Shown here: positions 1 to 8,391 of the stretch, piece after piece
Position numbering within the stretch: position 1 is the first letter of the stretch
Layout: the number at the start of each line of letters is the position of its first letter
Origin: Leptospira interrogans serovar Manilae
GTDB lineage: Bacteria; Spirochaetota; Leptospiria; Leptospirales; Leptospiraceae
Direction of reading: 5' to 3'
Length of the DNA stretch: 34,905 bases
NCBI GenBank assembly: GCA_945887855.1
Contig: CAMCZP010000024.1
Location: forward strand, 1-34,905
Notes under the pieces: generated by a model
What the model saw: the letters and a program-made list of their open reading frames with translations, nothing else
Databases searched by the model: none
What the model was told of the DNA's origin: nothing
Program-made: the position numbers and the translations under genes

Positions 1-1130
1 TACAGGAAGAAAAAGAGAGAGTAACCAATGCCTATTTTGAACTGGAAGCCTCCCAAAAACAGCTCATCCAATCTGACCGCATGATTACGTTAGGTACTCT
101 GGTAGCGGGAGTTGCCCATGAAATCAATACTCCGTTGGGTGCAATCAAAGCCAGTGGGGAAAATATAAATATCTCCCTGAATAGTTTGATGGGAGCCATT
201 TCAGATGTAATACCCGATAGCCTTCGGGAAGATTGGAGCCTTGTGACTAAAATTCTAGAAAAGAGCCAGACTCTTTCCCAATCCCTATCTAGCAAGGAAT
301 CTCGCAGCCTTAAGAAAAAAATAAAAGAAAACCTGGAAACTCAAGAAGTGGAGCGTGCAGAAGAGATAGCAGAAATATTTTTAGAACTGGGAATTTATAA
401 AGATGACTCCTTACAAAAAGAGATCCTCTCCACACTAGGTTATATTCCCATTCTCAACATTTCCCATCTTATGTTTGGAATATTAAAAAAAGCTAAAACA
501 ATTGAAATCTCCGCTGATAGAGTTTCAAAAATTGTTAAGTCATTAAAGTCATACATGCACTTTGATTCATCAGAAGAGATGGTTCCAGCAGCCTTATATG
601 AAACAATAGAAACCGTTCTTACAATTCTTCACAGTAAATTAAAAGCGGGCATTGAAGTACAAACAAACTATGGATCTGTACCTTTCATCTATTGTTTTCC
701 CGATGAACTCGGTCAAATCATTACAAATCTAATCCACAATTCAATCCAGGCACTCGAAGGTACGGGAAAAATTAGCATAGAAGTAAAAACCATCGCTATC
801 CCAGACCTACATTCCATCCATTCCCCGTTTCCAATCTCTATAGATGAACACAACTCTTTTGATGAAAAGTATATCTTTGATAAATTCTTAACTCTCTCTA
901 TTGAGGACAATGGGCCCGGGATTCCAGATGAAATTCAAAAGAAAATCTTTGAACCATTTTTCACTACAAAAAAAGCAGGGGAAGGCTCGGGTCTAGGGCT
1001 GCATATCATTCGAAAAATCATAGATAAACACAATGGATATTTAGAGCTATTCAGTAAGCCAGGTAGTACAAAGTTTACTGTTGGAATACCTGCTAGAATT
1101 TCATTAAAACCAAATCCCCCTACTCCTTAA
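1..1130 (+). CDS. Sensor histidine kinase, C-terminal part (5' truncated by window)
   Basis: The reading frame is open from the first bases (frame starting at base 3), so the N-terminal sensor part lies outside the window. The first visible residues look like a coiled coil leading into an H-box, GVAHEINTPLGAI, whose His is the expected phosphorylation site. An unusually long helical insert (roughly 120 residues) separates this from a second helix. An HATPase_c domain follows: N-box around ELGQIITNLIHNSIQAL, G1 DNGPGIP, F-box FEPFFTTK and G2 GEGSGLGLHI. This is the pattern of an active ATP-binding kinase of the ZraS/NtrB-like group. No cognate regulator is adjacent on the same strand. The gene ends convergently, overlapping the SDR gene by 11 bases. 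Family assignment is secure; the signal is unknown. Confidence 0.93.
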   Translation, partial: QEEKERVTNAYFELEASQKQLIQSDRMITLGTLVAGVAHEINTPLGAIKASGENINISLNSLMGAISDVIPDSLREDWSLVTKILEKSQTLSQSLSSKESRSLKKKIKENLETQEVERAEEIAEIFLELGIYKDDSLQKEILSTLGYIPILNISHLMFGILKKAKTIEISADRVSKIVKSLKSYMHFDSSEEMVPAALYETIETVLTILHSKLKAGIEVQTNYGSVPFIYCFPDELGQIITNLIHNSIQALEGTGKISIEVKTIAIPDLHSIHSPFPISIDEHNSFDEKYIFDKFLTLSIEDNGPGIPDEIQKKIFEPFFTTKKAGEGSGLGLHIIRKIIDKHNGYLELFSKPGSTKFTVGIPARISLKPNPPTP

Positions 1131-1911
1131 AATCGTGATGTAACTTTTTTCGTAGCATCCTTTCTAAAAAAGCTGGGGCAAAGTTTCGCATCCACTTCAC
1201 AAAAAATCCAGATTTGTCTATGATCACCAAACGAGAATTGGGGTCTTCAGCAGCAGCTACCATTTCAATCGCAACTTCTTCGGGAGTTTTTATCTTTCCA
1301 CTAGCCTGCTCTTCATTGAGTTTATTGCCCTGAGCATCCAGCCCTGATGTGCGTAATGCAGTACGTGTATAGGGAGGACAAAAAATAATGGAACGCACTC
1401 CATAGTCAGACAATTCAACCCGAAGGGATTCATACACAGCATGAAGAGCCGCTTTGGAGGATGAATAAGCTGATCTACCGGGAATCCCATAGAGTCCTGA
1501 TACAGTAGAGGTAACCATCACCATCCCCCTTGCTTTTTTCAATGCTTCTATCAATTCAAGGGTCAAGTGCACATTTCCAAAAAAGTTAACATCGAATGTA
1601 CGACGAAATACAGATATATTCATTTTATCAAATCTTCCATGTGCCGTAATACCTGCATTGTTAAACAGATAATCTACAGTAGATGTAGCCTTTAGAATTT
1701 CTGCGGATGCACGTTTGATGTCTTCCTCTTTTGTAATATCACAGAGAATGGGTACTATTTCAGCTTTCCCTTTGGGTATGGTAGATGGTGATCTATCAAT
1801 TGTAAAAATTCTAGTTTCTACGTTGGAAAGATGTAGCATCAAAGCCTTTCCAATCCCACTTGAAGTTCCTGTGATTACAATCGTCTTGTCTTTCCAAAGT
1901 GAAGTGTTCAT
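1120..1911 (-). CDS. SDR family NAD(P)-dependent oxidoreductase
   Basis: A 263-residue classical short-chain dehydrogenase/reductase. The Rossmann nucleotide-binding motif TGTSSGIG is at residues 14-21, NNAG at about 84-87, and the catalytic Tyr and Lys in YSSSK at about 149-153, with Ser near 138. The C-terminal part is long and ends in a basic, hydrophobic stretch (about 225-263), as in membrane-associated SDRs acting on lipids or retinol-like substrates. The substrate cannot be told from sequence. It starts with ATG and stands alone on the minus strand. It overlaps the 3' end of the histidine kinase gene tail to tail. Cofactor preference is unclear. Confidence 0.92.
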   Translation of the reverse strand: MNTSLWKDKTIVITGTSSGIGKALMLHLSNVETRIFTIDRSPSTIPKGKAEIVPILCDITKEEDIKRASAEILKATSTVDYLFNNAGITAHGRFDKMNISVFRRTFDVNFFGNVHLTLELIEALKKARGMVMVTSTVSGLYGIPGRSAYSSSKAALHAVYESLRVELSDYGVRSIIFCPPYTRTALRTSGLDAQGNKLNEEQASGKIKTPEEVAIEMVAAAEDPNSRLVIIDKSGFFVKWMRNFAPAFLERMLRKKLHHDFKE

Positions 1912-2047
1912 AATGCTATAATTTAGAAGGGAATGAATTTTATTCTACCACAAAAAATTCAAACCATTTGTAAGGACTCTTATAAATTCTTCCGCACCTA
2001 AGGAATTGTGGTATACAATTGGTTTGAAATCGAAAATTATAAACCTC

Positions 2048-2758
2048 ATGAATGTGAAAGAACGCATCATCGGTAAATTGGATTGTTTACATATTCCAGG
2101 AGATAAGAATGGAGCTGCTATAGTTTTACTCCATGGGTATGGTGCAAATGCACAGGACCTATTTCCCCTGCACAAAGTAATAGAAACCTATCCTGGCACA
2201 CATTGGTTTTTTCCCCAAGGTCCTTTGGAGCTAGGTAATTATGGAAAATTCACAAGCAGAGCTTGGTTCCCCCTAGGTGTTGCGGATTCCATCCTCCAAG
2301 CTGTAGAAACTGGAAACTGGACCAAAGTGGCTTCTCTCAACCCCAAAGGTTTAGACACCGCTAGGGAGCTCCTAATCCAATTTCTGAAAGAAATAGGGAT
2401 TCCCTATTCCAAAGTAATCCTCGGTGGGTTTAGCCAAGGCGCAATGCTTGCTCTCGACACGTTTCTCACCCTTGAGGACAAACCTCTCGGTCTTACAATT
2501 CTTTCAGGAACGGTTCTCAAAGAAAACAAATGGATAGAGCTCGCAGCACACAAATCAGGTTTCCAGTTTATACAATCCCACGGGATGGTAGATGATCTTT
2601 TGCCATTTGCAGCTGCCAAACGATTAGAAGCCCTGCTTTTCTCTGCAGGTTTAAAAGGAGAGTTCGTGCAGTTTCCAGGAGGTCATGATATCCCAGAAGT
2701 TGTAGTACGAAAAGTATCCAACTACATTATGAGCAGAAACTACAATGCTCCCAAATAG
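2048..2758 (+). CDS. Alpha/beta-hydrolase, carboxylesterase/phospholipase family
   Basis: Reading from ATG 2048 gives 236 residues. An in-frame TTG at 2006 would add 14 residues of no family character, so ATG is preferred, although neither start has a good ribosome site. Visible motifs are VLLHGYGANAQD (oxyanion region, about 26-37), the nucleophile elbow GGFSQGA (Ser about 129), the acid in HGMVDDLLP (Asp about 182-183) and the histidine in PGGHDIP (about 213). This is the small esterase / lysophospholipase (Abhydrolase_2) fold, probably cytoplasmic, hydrolysing short acyl esters. It runs convergently into trpG with a 19-base overlap. The natural substrate is unknown. Confidence 0.9.
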   Translation: MNVKERIIGKLDCLHIPGDKNGAAIVLLHGYGANAQDLFPLHKVIETYPGTHWFFPQGPLELGNYGKFTSRAWFPLGVADSILQAVETGNWTKVASLNPKGLDTARELLIQFLKEIGIPYSKVILGGFSQGAMLALDTFLTLEDKPLGLTILSGTVLKENKWIELAAHKSGFQFIQSHGMVDDLLPFAAAKRLEALLFSAGLKGEFVQFPGGHDIPEVVVRKVSNYIMSRNYNAPK

Positions 2759-3360
2759 GGATTCAATATAAAGTTTTCTATCATCTTCATCCCACCTTCC
2801 GTAGCAAAAGACTCAGGATGAAATTGAATGCCTTCTATGGGATAGGTTTTATGCCGCAATCCCATGATTTCTTTAGCTTCATCGGTTATCACTCTTGCAG
2901 TAATTTCTAAACAATCGGGTATGGTTGACTCTTCTGCCACTAATGAATGGTATCTCATCACTTCTATTTCTTGGGGCAAATCTTGGAATACGCCTTTTGT
3001 ATCATGTGATATTTTATCTGTCTTACCATGCTTTGGAATATTGGCACGCACTACCCTACCCCCAAAATAATGAGCAATTCCCTGCATCCCCAAACAAACC
3101 CCCAGCACAGGAATAGTTTTTCCCAATTCTAAAATAACCTCGGAACACACACCAAAGTATTCCTTATCTTTGGGATCACCAGGGCCCGGTGAAATAACGA
3201 TCCTATCATATTGCATATTTCGTATCTCAACTATAGAGGATTCATCATTTCGTATAACAGTAAGAGTAAACTCTTTTTTTGTTCCTGAAAGAATTTCCCC
3301 CATATATTGGTACAAATTGTAAGTAAAAGAATCATAGTTATCAATCAACAATACTTTCAT
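2740..3360 (-). CDS. trpG: Anthranilate/4-amino-4-deoxychorismate synthase glutamine amidotransferase subunit
   Basis: A 206-residue class I glutamine amidotransferase. It starts with LLIDNYDSFTYN, has ISPGPGDP near 57-63, the nucleophile Cys89 in GVCLGMQG, and His181 and Glu183 in FHPES, so the triad is complete. It supplies ammonia from glutamine to the chorismate-binding subunit encoded just upstream. The ATG overlaps the last bases of that gene by four bases, implying translational coupling. TrpG and PabA cannot be separated by sequence, and one protein often serves both pathways. From general knowledge, trpE and trpG are also adjacent in Leptospira. Confidence 0.9.
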   Translation of the reverse strand: MKVLLIDNYDSFTYNLYQYMGEILSGTKKEFTLTVIRNDESSIVEIRNMQYDRIVISPGPGDPKDKEYFGVCSEVILELGKTIPVLGVCLGMQGIAHYFGGRVVRANIPKHGKTDKISHDTKGVFQDLPQEIEVMRYHSLVAEESTIPDCLEITARVITDEAKEIMGLRHKTYPIEGIQFHPESFATEGGMKMIENFILNPYLGAL

Positions 3361-4718
3361 AAAAAAGATCCCATAACTTTTTCAATCGCAGCAGATTTAC
3401 GCCTAATTTCATCGTACTCATTTTCTGGAGTAGAGTCATACACTACCCCACCAGATGCCTGCGAGTATGCATAGTTTCCAGATATAAACAAAGAACGTAT
3501 GGGAATGGCAAATGTACAATTTCCATTGAATCCAAAATGCCCCACTGCTCCCCCATAAATTCCCCTGGGATTTTTTTCCGTATTACGAATTATTTTCATA
3601 GATTCAATTTTAGGAGCTCCCGAAAGAGTTCCCGCAGGAAAAGAAGAGGCCAATCCCGAAAACATATCCTCACCATGACGCAAAATCCCTGTCACTTCGC
3701 TGGAAATATGCTGGATATGACTAAACTTTTTAATGTCCATAAGTTTTCTTACCTTTACAGTACCAAACTGAGCCACCTTCCCCAAATCATTTCTATGCAA
3801 ATCTACCAACATATTGTGTTCTGCTATCTCTTTGGGATCTCTGAGGAGAGTTCGGGCATAGAGGGTGTCTTCCGTATCCGTGCCTCCCCTTCGAATTGAT
3901 CCAGCGAGTGGAAATGTTTCCATTTCACCATTGTGCAGACGAAACAAAAGTTCCGGACTTGCTCCAATCAAACAAACTTTTCCAAATTTGATGTAATACA
4001 TGTGGGGAGATGGATTTACCTCCCGTAGCTTGAGATAGAGTAGCATAGGGTCACCTGTAATCTCATACTCAGTCTTAAAACCCAATTGGCATTGAAATGT
4101 ATTACCAGCACGTATTTCTTCCAAGATAGATTTAACATTTGTTTCATGGTCTTTTTCGCTCATGGAGTACCCATGTTTTTTTACATGGAGAGAATATTGG
4201 TCTACGGGCAAATCAGAGGAATAGATCCATTCCTCCACCTGTTCTAATCTTGAATTTTCGTAATAAAAATAGTATGTCTCACCAGTAATTTTATCCAATA
4301 CAAGGCCGTCTTTGTACACACCAAACTGAAATTGTGGAAACCGTGGGTCTACAGGAAGTTTGAGACTTTCCTCCATATAGTTCATAGATTCATAGGAGAG
4401 AAACCCTACCAATCCTCCCGCATAGTCTCTAGAGAGAGTTGTGGGAGGCATAAGTTCCCGTAAGCTCCAATACGGATTGGGTACTATATATGTTTCTGAT
4501 CCCACCGTAAGGCTGTGATCATTGGCGGAAACTATACATTCGGGCATAAATCCCAAAATTGAGTATCTCGCATTGTTTGTGTCTTTTTCTAACGACTCTA
4601 AAAAAAAACAATTCTCCACTGATTTTTCTATCAATCGAAAAAGAGAAAGAAAATCTACCTCAGTCGTCAGTTTTCTATAGATTGGTTTTCTACCCAGTTG
4701 GATCTTAGGGATCTTCAT
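3357..4718 (-). CDS. trpE: Chorismate-utilising synthase component I (anthranilate synthase or aminodeoxychorismate synthase)
   Basis: About 453 residues from ATG 4718; a TTG four codons upstream (4730) is an alternative start. The N-terminal third resembles the Anth_synt_I_N domain. The chorismate-binding domain carries NTFQCQLG, SPELLFR, PLAGSIRRGG, a metal/substrate stretch DPKEIAEHNMLVDLHRNDLG, and FPAGTLSGAPKIESMKII. The PLAGS motif, with a small residue where PabB-type enzymes often have Lys (PIKGT), favours a TrpE-like ammonia-dependent reaction giving anthranilate; PabB cannot be excluded. It forms a two-gene operon with trpG. No leader peptide rich in Trp codons is visible in the short upstream region. 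Confidence 0.87.
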   Translation of the reverse strand: MKIPKIQLGRKPIYRKLTTEVDFLSLFRLIEKSVENCFFLESLEKDTNNARYSILGFMPECIVSANDHSLTVGSETYIVPNPYWSLRELMPPTTLSRDYAGGLVGFLSYESMNYMEESLKLPVDPRFPQFQFGVYKDGLVLDKITGETYYFYYENSRLEQVEEWIYSSDLPVDQYSLHVKKHGYSMSEKDHETNVKSILEEIRAGNTFQCQLGFKTEYEITGDPMLLYLKLREVNPSPHMYYIKFGKVCLIGASPELLFRLHNGEMETFPLAGSIRRGGTDTEDTLYARTLLRDPKEIAEHNMLVDLHRNDLGKVAQFGTVKVRKLMDIKKFSHIQHISSEVTGILRHGEDMFSGLASSFPAGTLSGAPKIESMKIIRNTEKNPRGIYGGAVGHFGFNGNCTFAIPIRSLFISGNYAYSQASGGVVYDSTPENEYDEIRRKSAAIEKVMGSFL

Positions 4719-4807
4719 TCTCCGATACAATTCTATCTCTAAATTTCCTGTAAATCATATTTAGGATTCCTGTATCTTGCCGTTAAAATAGGTAAGGAGT
4801 CAATGTA

Positions 4808-5338
4808 ATGATACATAATCTGGTAACCGGAATTCTTTTACTTTCAGTCTTTTTTTCCAGCAATTGTTTTGGAAGGTTTACACTTGTACAAAAAGTTCAT
4901 GGAATCAATGATGATTTGAACATAGGGGAAGGAAAAATCAATGTTTTCACAAAATCCATTTTTATGATCCTCATGGGTGTAGTACAATTATATACGGGTG
5001 CAATTGTTTTAGATATTTTGTTTCTCAATTTAGTAGAATTCTGGACAGAAAAAAATCCTCTCACAGTCGATACTTCCCATCTAAAAAAGCAAACCCTAGC
5101 AGATGGATCCCAAATAGAATTCACTCACAAGAAAGATTCCTTTCAATTTAGTGTTACAAAAAATAATAAAACACATACATTTATTGCCTTTAAAGAGCAA
5201 AAAGGAAAGCTATTCCAAGAAGTGGATGGAAGCCTAAAAGAAATAGAAGTAGACCACTTTGAATTTGGTGATTTATTATTTCTCTCTTCAGGGGGCAAAA
5301 AACAAATCATTTCTAAGCGAGAACTGGGGTTTCTATAA
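4808..5338 (+). CDS. DUF3332-like membrane lipoprotein
   Basis: A 176-residue protein with an N-terminal hydrophobic segment ending in SSNC (Cys about 20). This is a plausible, loose spirochete lipoprotein signal. A second hydrophobic stretch follows at about 50-75, then EFWTEKNPL. The order 'short lipoprotein start, G-F-TLV, aromatic hydrophobic helix, EFWT-NP' matches DUF3332, a family of small bacterial lipoproteins of unknown function. The C-terminal half is a charged beta-rich domain. TAAGGAG lies 8-10 bases before the ATG. The gene diverges from trpE and precedes the DUF883-like gene by 43 bases. Function is unknown. Confidence 0.8.
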   Translation: MIHNLVTGILLLSVFFSSNCFGRFTLVQKVHGINDDLNIGEGKINVFTKSIFMILMGVVQLYTGAIVLDILFLNLVEFWTEKNPLTVDTSHLKKQTLADGSQIEFTHKKDSFQFSVTKNNKTHTFIAFKEQKGKLFQEVDGSLKEIEVDHFEFGDLLFLSSGGKKQIISKRELGFL

Positions 5339-5381
5339 ATTTATTGATTGCTCCAAAAAATAGAGTCTAAACTATATAGAT

Positions 5382-5666
5382 ATGGAACCATCCTCTAAAT
5401 TGGAATCAGAAATTCGTCAGTTAGAAGTTGAATCAAAGAATATTAGCAAACGAGCTAGGGAGCACTACTTGGAACAGGTATCAGACTTTAAAGAAAAAAT
5501 CAAACAAATCGGTGACGATGCAGGCATAAAAGCAAAACAGGTGATTGACCAAGCCGGAGAATATATTTCCCAAAATCCACAAAAGTCTGCCCTGATTGGG
5601 TTAGGCATAGGTTTGGGAGCAGGCATTTTGTTAGGGCTTCTCTCACGAAGATCTAAACACGAGTAG
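5382..5666 (+). CDS. DUF883 (ElaB/YqjD-like) membrane-anchored protein
   Basis: 94 residues: a charged helical, probably coiled-coil N-terminal region (1-65) and one C-terminal glycine-rich transmembrane helix at about 70-88 ([15 protein letters not shown]), ending in a basic tail. This is the layout of ElaB/YqjD/DUF883 proteins, inner-membrane anchors that in enterobacteria associate with ribosomes in stationary phase. Two further small genes follow at once, like the yqjD-yqjE-yqjK arrangement. The assignment rests on architecture rather than on a catalytic motif. Confidence 0.8.
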   Translation: MEPSSKLESEIRQLEVESKNISKRAREHYLEQVSDFKEKIKQIGDDAGIKAKQVIDQAGEYISQNPQKSALIGLGIGLGAGILLGLLSRRSKHE

Positions 5667-5672
5667 CATTTT

Positions 5673-6026
5673 TTGGCAAAAAAAAAAGTACCTCTACCTA
5701 AAAAGAAAAAACCAGAAAAACGCTCCCTTGTAGAACAGTTTCTCCAAGTTTTTGAGCATATTCTTTCTTATTTTGAGGTACTCCTTGTCTATCTTCGTAA
5801 ATCTTTAAATCTAAGCATCCAAAGGGCTTTGGGAGCTTTTGTAGTACTTCTGTACTTAGGTTTTCTTAATTTTACAGGCACACTCCTCATCCTACATGGG
5901 TTTTACCATCAGTTACTAGACATCTTTCAGCAAAACCAAGTCTATGCCTCTCTGAGTCTTGGATTGGGGCTCTTCACAGTTTCTAGTATTCTATTGGCTA
6001 TCTTGATCAAAAAAATAAGTGTATAA
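5673..6026 (+). CDS. Two-helix membrane protein, YqjE / holin-X-like
   Basis: 117 residues beginning at a TTG six bases after the preceding stop. The first 20 residues are highly basic. Two transmembrane helices follow at about 48-70 and 86-112, separated by a short loop. This resembles YqjE / Actinobacterial Holin-X proteins, which usually sit next to a DUF883 gene, as here. The holin name is only a family label; there are no lysis genes nearby. The stop codon is followed at once by the ATG of the next gene. Confidence 0.72.
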   Translation: MAKKKVPLPKKKKPEKRSLVEQFLQVFEHILSYFEVLLVYLRKSLNLSIQRALGAFVVLLYLGFLNFTGTLLILHGFYHQLLDIFQQNQVYASLSLGLGLFTVSSILLAILIKKISV

Positions 6027-6299
6027 ATGAAACCAAAGATCCCGATCAATCCATTCCACGAAGAGGAAGAAAGGTATCACAAAGATCCCAATGACATGAG
6101 TCTTGAGGAATTAGAACTTCTTTTGTATACAAAGCGAATGGAACTTAAGCTAGACATTATGCGATTGGAAAGCAAGATAAACTACACTAAAATCATCATT
6201 GATACAATTGTTTCCTTAGGTATCCCTGAAAAAATTGAAAAATACATCTTCCAATTCTATGGAAATTCTACCCAAAAACAAGATAAAAAGGAAGCTTAA
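6027..6299 (+). CDS. Small charged helical protein, third member of the DUF883 set
   Basis: 90 residues, no signal or membrane helix. It is rich in Glu and Lys and predicted helical in SLEELELLLYTKRMELKL and the next 25 residues. It abuts the preceding stop with no gap, so it is surely co-translated. By position it corresponds to the YqjK-like third gene of the enterobacterial set, but I see no firm sequence match. It ends two bases from the stop of the convergent regulator gene. Function unknown. Confidence 0.72.
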   Translation: MKPKIPINPFHEEEERYHKDPNDMSLEELELLLYTKRMELKLDIMRLESKINYTKIIIDTIVSLGIPEKIEKYIFQFYGNSTQKQDKKEA

Positions 6300-6301
6300 A
6301 A

Positions 6302-6955
6302 TCAGATACTGGAAAGCCCCCAAGCTCTCGCTAAATTGATCAATTGGCCTAAAGTTAGTTTTCCCAACTTACGTGTTACATTCACCCTATGGGTATTAAC
6401 AGTTCTATCTGAAATATCCATCTTCTGAGCAATTTCAGTGTATGTTAAACCATTTGTGAAATAGCTAATAAATTCAAGTTCTTTTGGACTGAGTTTATGA
6501 AATGGGTTTTGGATTGAGCTTCGAATTTTATCAAAATCTAATTTGGCCTCAGCTCTCTCAAAAAAGTATTTCTCTCCCCGAAGGACTGATTCAATGGCAT
6601 TGAGCAAATTCTCTTTAGGCTCAGTTTTAGAAACAAATCCATCAATTCCAACTTCTCTGCAAAGATTGATAATACTTTTATCTTCTATATTAGATATAAG
6701 AATAGATTTCAATCCTGAAATTTTTGCTTTTAACATTTGTATTATATCAATTCCATTTGCACCTGGCATTAAAAAATCAATTATCAGTAGATCCGGTTTT
6801 GTTTTCTCAACAACTGAAAAAATATCTTGAGCATCTGATACTACTCCCACTACTTCATACTTCTCATTCTTCTTGAATAAGCTATTGAGTCCCATTAGAA
6901 ATATTTCATGATCATCAGCTATTAGTACTTTTATTTTTTTTTCAGCTACTTCCAT
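6302..6955 (-). CDS. NarL/FixJ-type response regulator
   Basis: 217 residues. The receiver domain has acidic residues D14 and D15, phospho-acceptor D60 in IIDFLMPG, and the conserved Lys in SKTEP (about 110). The LuxR-type HTH runs from about 153, with LSPKELEF, the helix pair around YTEIAQKMDISDRTVNTHR, and a final helix KLGKLTLGQL. It should act as a phosphorylation-controlled DNA-binding regulator. It is the last gene of the minus-strand operon, ten bases after pyk. No histidine kinase lies in that operon, so its partner is encoded elsewhere. Confidence 0.93.
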   Translation of the reverse strand: MEVAEKKIKVLIADDHEIFLMGLNSLFKKNEKYEVVGVVSDAQDIFSVVEKTKPDLLIIDFLMPGANGIDIIQMLKAKISGLKSILISNIEDKSIINLCREVGIDGFVSKTEPKENLLNAIESVLRGEKYFFERAEAKLDFDKIRSSIQNPFHKLSPKELEFISYFTNGLTYTEIAQKMDISDRTVNTHRVNVTRKLGKLTLGQLINLARAWGLSSI

Positions 6956-6965
6956 TGGATATCCT

Positions 6966-8390
6966 CTATTTTACTTCTCTGATCTGAATTGTTTCAACAC
7001 GATCTGTCCCCGCAATGATATCGGATAAAATCACAACTCTGTCACCATCAGAAACCATTCCATTTTTTTTGATAGTTTCAATTGCTGCTATAATCGTCTT
7101 TTCTGGATCACTAGAAAAGTCCATTCTGTATGGCAAGATCCCTCTATGCAGCCATAGCTTTCGTCTTACAGATGTCATATTTGTGAAAGCATGTATCACT
7201 GGGTATACTGGATGGAATCCTGCAAGATTCATAGCGGTAGTACCTCTTCTTGTAATCACTATCACTGCGGGAGCCTTGAGGGAGTCAGCCAATTGTGCAG
7301 CTGCCTTTGCTAATTCTTCTTTTTGGTTTCGGGGAATTCTATCTTTCACATACCCCACACCGCCTCCTGAGTTCTCCACTCTAAGGGCAATATTATTGAG
7401 CATTTCTACACATTTTTCTGGATATTTACCACTGGCAGTTTCACCTGAAAGCATTACTGCATCGGATTCTTCAAATACAGCATTGGCTACATCCGTAACT
7501 TCAGCTCTGGTGGGTGAGGGAAATTGGATCATACTTTCTAAAAGATGTGTAGCTACAATCACAGGTTTTCCTTGTATTGCACATTCTTTTATGATTTTCC
7601 TCTGGATGATGGGAAGCTCTTCAATCTCGACTTCTACTCCCAGATCACCCCTTGCAATCATAACACCATCTGAGACTTCAATGATTTGTTTATAATTTTT
7701 TACTGCTTCTTGGTCTTCAATTTTAGAAACTATACGGGCATGTCCGTTGTTATCTTCAATGTATTTCCGTAGTTCAATTACATCCTCTGGAGTTCTAACA
7801 AAAGAAAGTGCTACAAAATCTATATCCTGTTCCAAACCAAATAGAATATCTCTCTTATCCTTAGCAGTGATAGAGGGTAGATTTACTCGTATCCCCGGTA
7901 AGTTGATATGCTTTCTACTTCCCAGCTTCCCACCATCTAAAACCCTACATACAAGTTCTTTTTCTTTTATTTCTAAAACAACCAAATTGATAAGACCGTT
8001 GTCTACGGTGACCTTATCGCCCTCTTTCAAATCATTTACTATATCACTGTAGTTCACAAACACAGATTTTGCTTCAGACTCTAAACCGGGTATGATATGA
8101 AATGTAAATATTTCTCCAATTTTTAAATCTAGTTCAGCGTTCACATCTCCTGTTCGTATCTCAGGTCCCTGCGTATCCAAAAGAATAGCAATTGGATTCT
8201 TGAGTTTGCGATTGATATTCTTAATCTTTTTTATGATATCACCATGAAACTTATGATCTCCATGTGACATGTTCAAACGGGCAATATTCATCCCACACAG
8301 GGCAAGCTTCTCAATCATTTCAGAAGACTTGGTTGCAGGTCCTATTGTACATATAATTTTGGTCTTACGAAATTTTTCTTTAGCTGGCAT
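6966..8390 (-). CDS. pyk: Pyruvate kinase
   Basis: 474 residues, normal for the family. It converts PEP and ADP to pyruvate and ATP, the last step of glycolysis. Motifs: KIICTIGPA, the active-site stretch [10 protein letters not shown] (Arg38, Asn40, Ser42), [12 protein letters not shown], metal-binding Glu/Asp region [10 protein letters not shown], and VATHLLESM (usually ATQMLESM), then [12 protein letters not shown]. The C-terminal domain is complete. It starts one base after the stop of the upstream unknown gene. The Leptospiraceae are thought to use fatty acids rather than sugars as main fuel, so its role may be largely anaplerotic; that point is background, not visible here. Confidence 0.96.
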   Translation of the reverse strand: MPAKEKFRKTKIICTIGPATKSSEMIEKLALCGMNIARLNMSHGDHKFHGDIIKKIKNINRKLKNPIAILLDTQGPEIRTGDVNAELDLKIGEIFTFHIIPGLESEAKSVFVNYSDIVNDLKEGDKVTVDNGLINLVVLEIKEKELVCRVLDGGKLGSRKHINLPGIRVNLPSITAKDKRDILFGLEQDIDFVALSFVRTPEDVIELRKYIEDNNGHARIVSKIEDQEAVKNYKQIIEVSDGVMIARGDLGVEVEIEELPIIQRKIIKECAIQGKPVIVATHLLESMIQFPSPTRAEVTDVANAVFEESDAVMLSGETASGKYPEKCVEMLNNIALRVENSGGGVGYVKDRIPRNQKEELAKAAAQLADSLKAPAVIVITRRGTTAMNLAGFHPVYPVIHAFTNMTSVRRKLWLHRGILPYRMDFSSDPEKTIIAAIETIKKNGMVSDGDRVVILSDIIAGTDRVETIQIREVK

Positions 8391-8391
8391 T

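Noticed and set aside
3537..3899. 120-codon plus-strand open frame
   Set aside because: Antisense to the conserved chorismate-binding domain of trpE.
5673..6026. Holin of a lysis cassette
   Set aside because: Only family-level likeness to Holin-X/YqjE; it sits in a DUF883-type set with no endolysin.
7015..7695. 226-codon plus-strand open frame
   Set aside because: Lies entirely antisense inside pyk, which has all family motifs; composition is that of a reverse-strand shadow.
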